Source of the DNA: Minisyncoccota bacterium
GTDB lineage: Bacteria; Patescibacteriota; Minisyncoccia; Phycocordibacterales; UBA9973
Reading direction: 5' to 3'
DNA: 7,011 nucleotides
Assembly (NCBI GenBank): GCA_017984185.1
Contig: JAGNZX010000027.1
Coordinates: forward strand, 1-7,011
Each line of letters opens with the position of its first letter. The stretch's first letter is position 1. Under the pieces are notes generated by a model. The model was not told the origin of the DNA. It searched no databases and worked only from the letters and a program-made list of their open reading frames with translations. A program made the translations under genes and the position numbers. Below, one piece after another: positions 5,968 through 7,011 of the stretch.

Positions 5968-7011
5968 ATCTACTTCCTGCTGATAGCATTTTTCACAATA
6001 CACAATATCGCCTTTTTCTGGGTTATAGCCAGTTTTGAAAACTTCGCCACAAGCAGTAGGTCCATGCGGATGCGCGACTTGATTCTTGTATTCTTTATTT
6101 TTGGAATTTTCACCACCACACATGCACTGCATATCATAAAGCTTTATACCGAGACGCATTTTCAAACGCTCCATAGTCCGGCATGCTGGGCAAAGGGTCG
6201 GCAATGGCACACCAATTTTTTTATAAAATTGTAGTTCGTTTTGAATTACTCGAAAAGCCTTGGTGCAACCTTGGTTGCATTCCCCCTTGTGAGCGCATTC
6301 AAAAACTTCGTTGATTATCGAATCCTCGACTACTTTTATGTCATTGGGAATATTTTCGGCTGAAAGCGTTGGGTGATAATCTTTTGTATCCGGATCTCGC
6401 CACCCAAAACCCATAGCTTCTATCTCTTCTTTTTGTAGAGGGATATATTCTTGGGCTATAGTTTCGTTGTAAGCCCAGGGTGAAAATTCTGCTGGAAAAA
6501 ATTCTCCGTATTTGTAAATACGCCCCATTTTATCGACATACGGCATCTCGTCCATATGGCGCTTAATTTTTTCAATTAAAACCAAATATTCTTCTTTGGA
6601 ATATTGTTTATTTAAAATACAATAACTTTTCTTTCTCAAACCAGCACAACCAAATAAATTTTCTGAGCCCTCACAAACCATCGAGTAAGTGATATCATGT
6701 GAACTTTCCTGCGCCAAGAAACAAAATTTAATATTCTGAATACCCGAACCACTGGCAATAGCTTCACACACCATCTCGGCCCCACCTCCCCAACCTGAAT
6801 AATCATAACAATCCTTGGCACTTGGGTCTTGCACATACTGACAATATCGACAATTTTCACTTTCTCGAATCAAAAAAGAGTCCTTAACATTTCTAGAATT
6901 AGAGACATACGAACCAGTCGAGTTTAAATTTTTTACACCTTGTATATTTTTATTTGGGAATTTTTTCCAAAAATCATGAGCCTCTGTGGTAGCTCTTTCG
7001 ATACCCTCTCT
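5965..7011 (-). CDS. Cys-rich multi-zinc-ribbon protein, paralogue C, N-terminus cut by window edge
   Basis: The frame is open to the right edge, giving 348 codons plus the stop; the true start and N-terminal ribbon lie outside. A TTG at 6873 could be taken as a start, but the 46 codons upstream align with the siblings (SRNVKDSFLIRESEN against SRNVIDSYMIRNSEN in paralogue B), so it is internal. Counting from that TTG, module 2 ends with CAGLRKKSYCILNKQY and SKEEY (76-96). Then come a linker with YGEFFP, PWAYNET, EYIPLQKEE and GWRDPD, and the C-terminal ribbon: C193, C199, C203, C228, C231, C250, C252, C275, C293, C296. The C203 to C228 spacing (x24) and C231 to C250 spacing match the siblings. 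CAHKGECNQGC resembles paralogue A more than B. The last residue is Asp where the siblings have Tyr. The function is unknown. Confidence 0.85.
   Translation of the reverse strand, partial: REGIERATTEAHDFWKKFPNKNIQGVKNLNSTGSYVSNSRNVKDSFLIRESENCRYCQYVQDPSAKDCYDYSGWGGGAEMVCEAIASGSGIQNIKFCFLAQESSHDITYSMVCEGSENLFGCAGLRKKSYCILNKQYSKEEYLVLIEKIKRHMDEMPYVDKMGRIYKYGEFFPAEFSPWAYNETIAQEYIPLQKEEIEAMGFGWRDPDTKDYHPTLSAENIPNDIKVVEDSIINEVFECAHKGECNQGCTKAFRVIQNELQFYKKIGVPLPTLCPACRTMERLKMRLGIKLYDMQCMCGGENSKNKEYKNQVAHPHGPTACGEVFKTGYNPEKGDIVYCEKCYQQEVD

Larger units (their letters stand above)
2515..7011 (-). repeat. Tandem array of three paralogous Cys-rich genes
   Basis: Three consecutive minus-strand genes share the same domain order and the same end (IVYCEKCYQQEV plus Y or D). 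The stop-to-stop distances are 1770 and 1680 bases. The proteins have diverged strongly outside the ribbon and linker blocks, so the duplications are old, yet the gene junctions are identical over 27 bases. Conserved DNA patches also remain at the 3' ends (acttcctgctgata) and at the IEPEDF codons (ctccggctcgat). The array continues past the right edge of the window. Confidence 0.93.

Overview
The window looks like chromosomal DNA from an A/T-rich bacterium of the Candidate Phyla Radiation (Patescibacteria, most likely a Parcubacteria-type lineage). This is inferred from gene content: a membrane-anchor-less TraD/TraG-like ATPase and a family of very cysteine-rich multi-zinc-ribbon proteins, both of which I recall as common in that group. 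It also fits the lack of clear Shine-Dalgarno sequences before the starts. No rRNA or tRNA is present to confirm it. All genes read leftward (minus strand), coding density is high, and no gap exceeds 90 bases.

In transcription order (right to left), 7011-2515 holds three tandem paralogues of an uncharacterised Cys-rich protein. The first is cut by the right edge; the next two are complete at 553 and 583 residues. A 27-base block is identical at both junctions. It contains the stop codon, an 18-base spacer with an interrupted palindrome, and a GTG start. The three genes also lie in one reading frame, each separated from the next by a stop and six sense codons. Within each full-length protein, a roughly 70-residue zinc-ribbon unit occurs at both ends with the same cysteine spacing, and between them are two solenoid-like Cys/Asn/Ser-rich modules with the same closing motif.

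After the array comes a hairpin repeat with a C-rich arm (2475-2511), then a 498-residue cytoplasmic P-loop ATPase of the TraD/TraG/VirD4-like superfamily (2446-950). Last is dnaJ (860 to the left edge), a classical type I Hsp40 co-chaperone whose C-terminus is cut off.

The ATPase and dnaJ each have a possible extended -10 promoter only 8-11 bases before the ATG, consistent with leaderless or nearly leaderless transcripts. The three paralogues probably form one transcription unit. There is no sequence evidence that the ATPase or DnaJ works with them. The candidate undescribed system is the tandem Cys-rich family, whose architecture is clear but whose function I cannot name.
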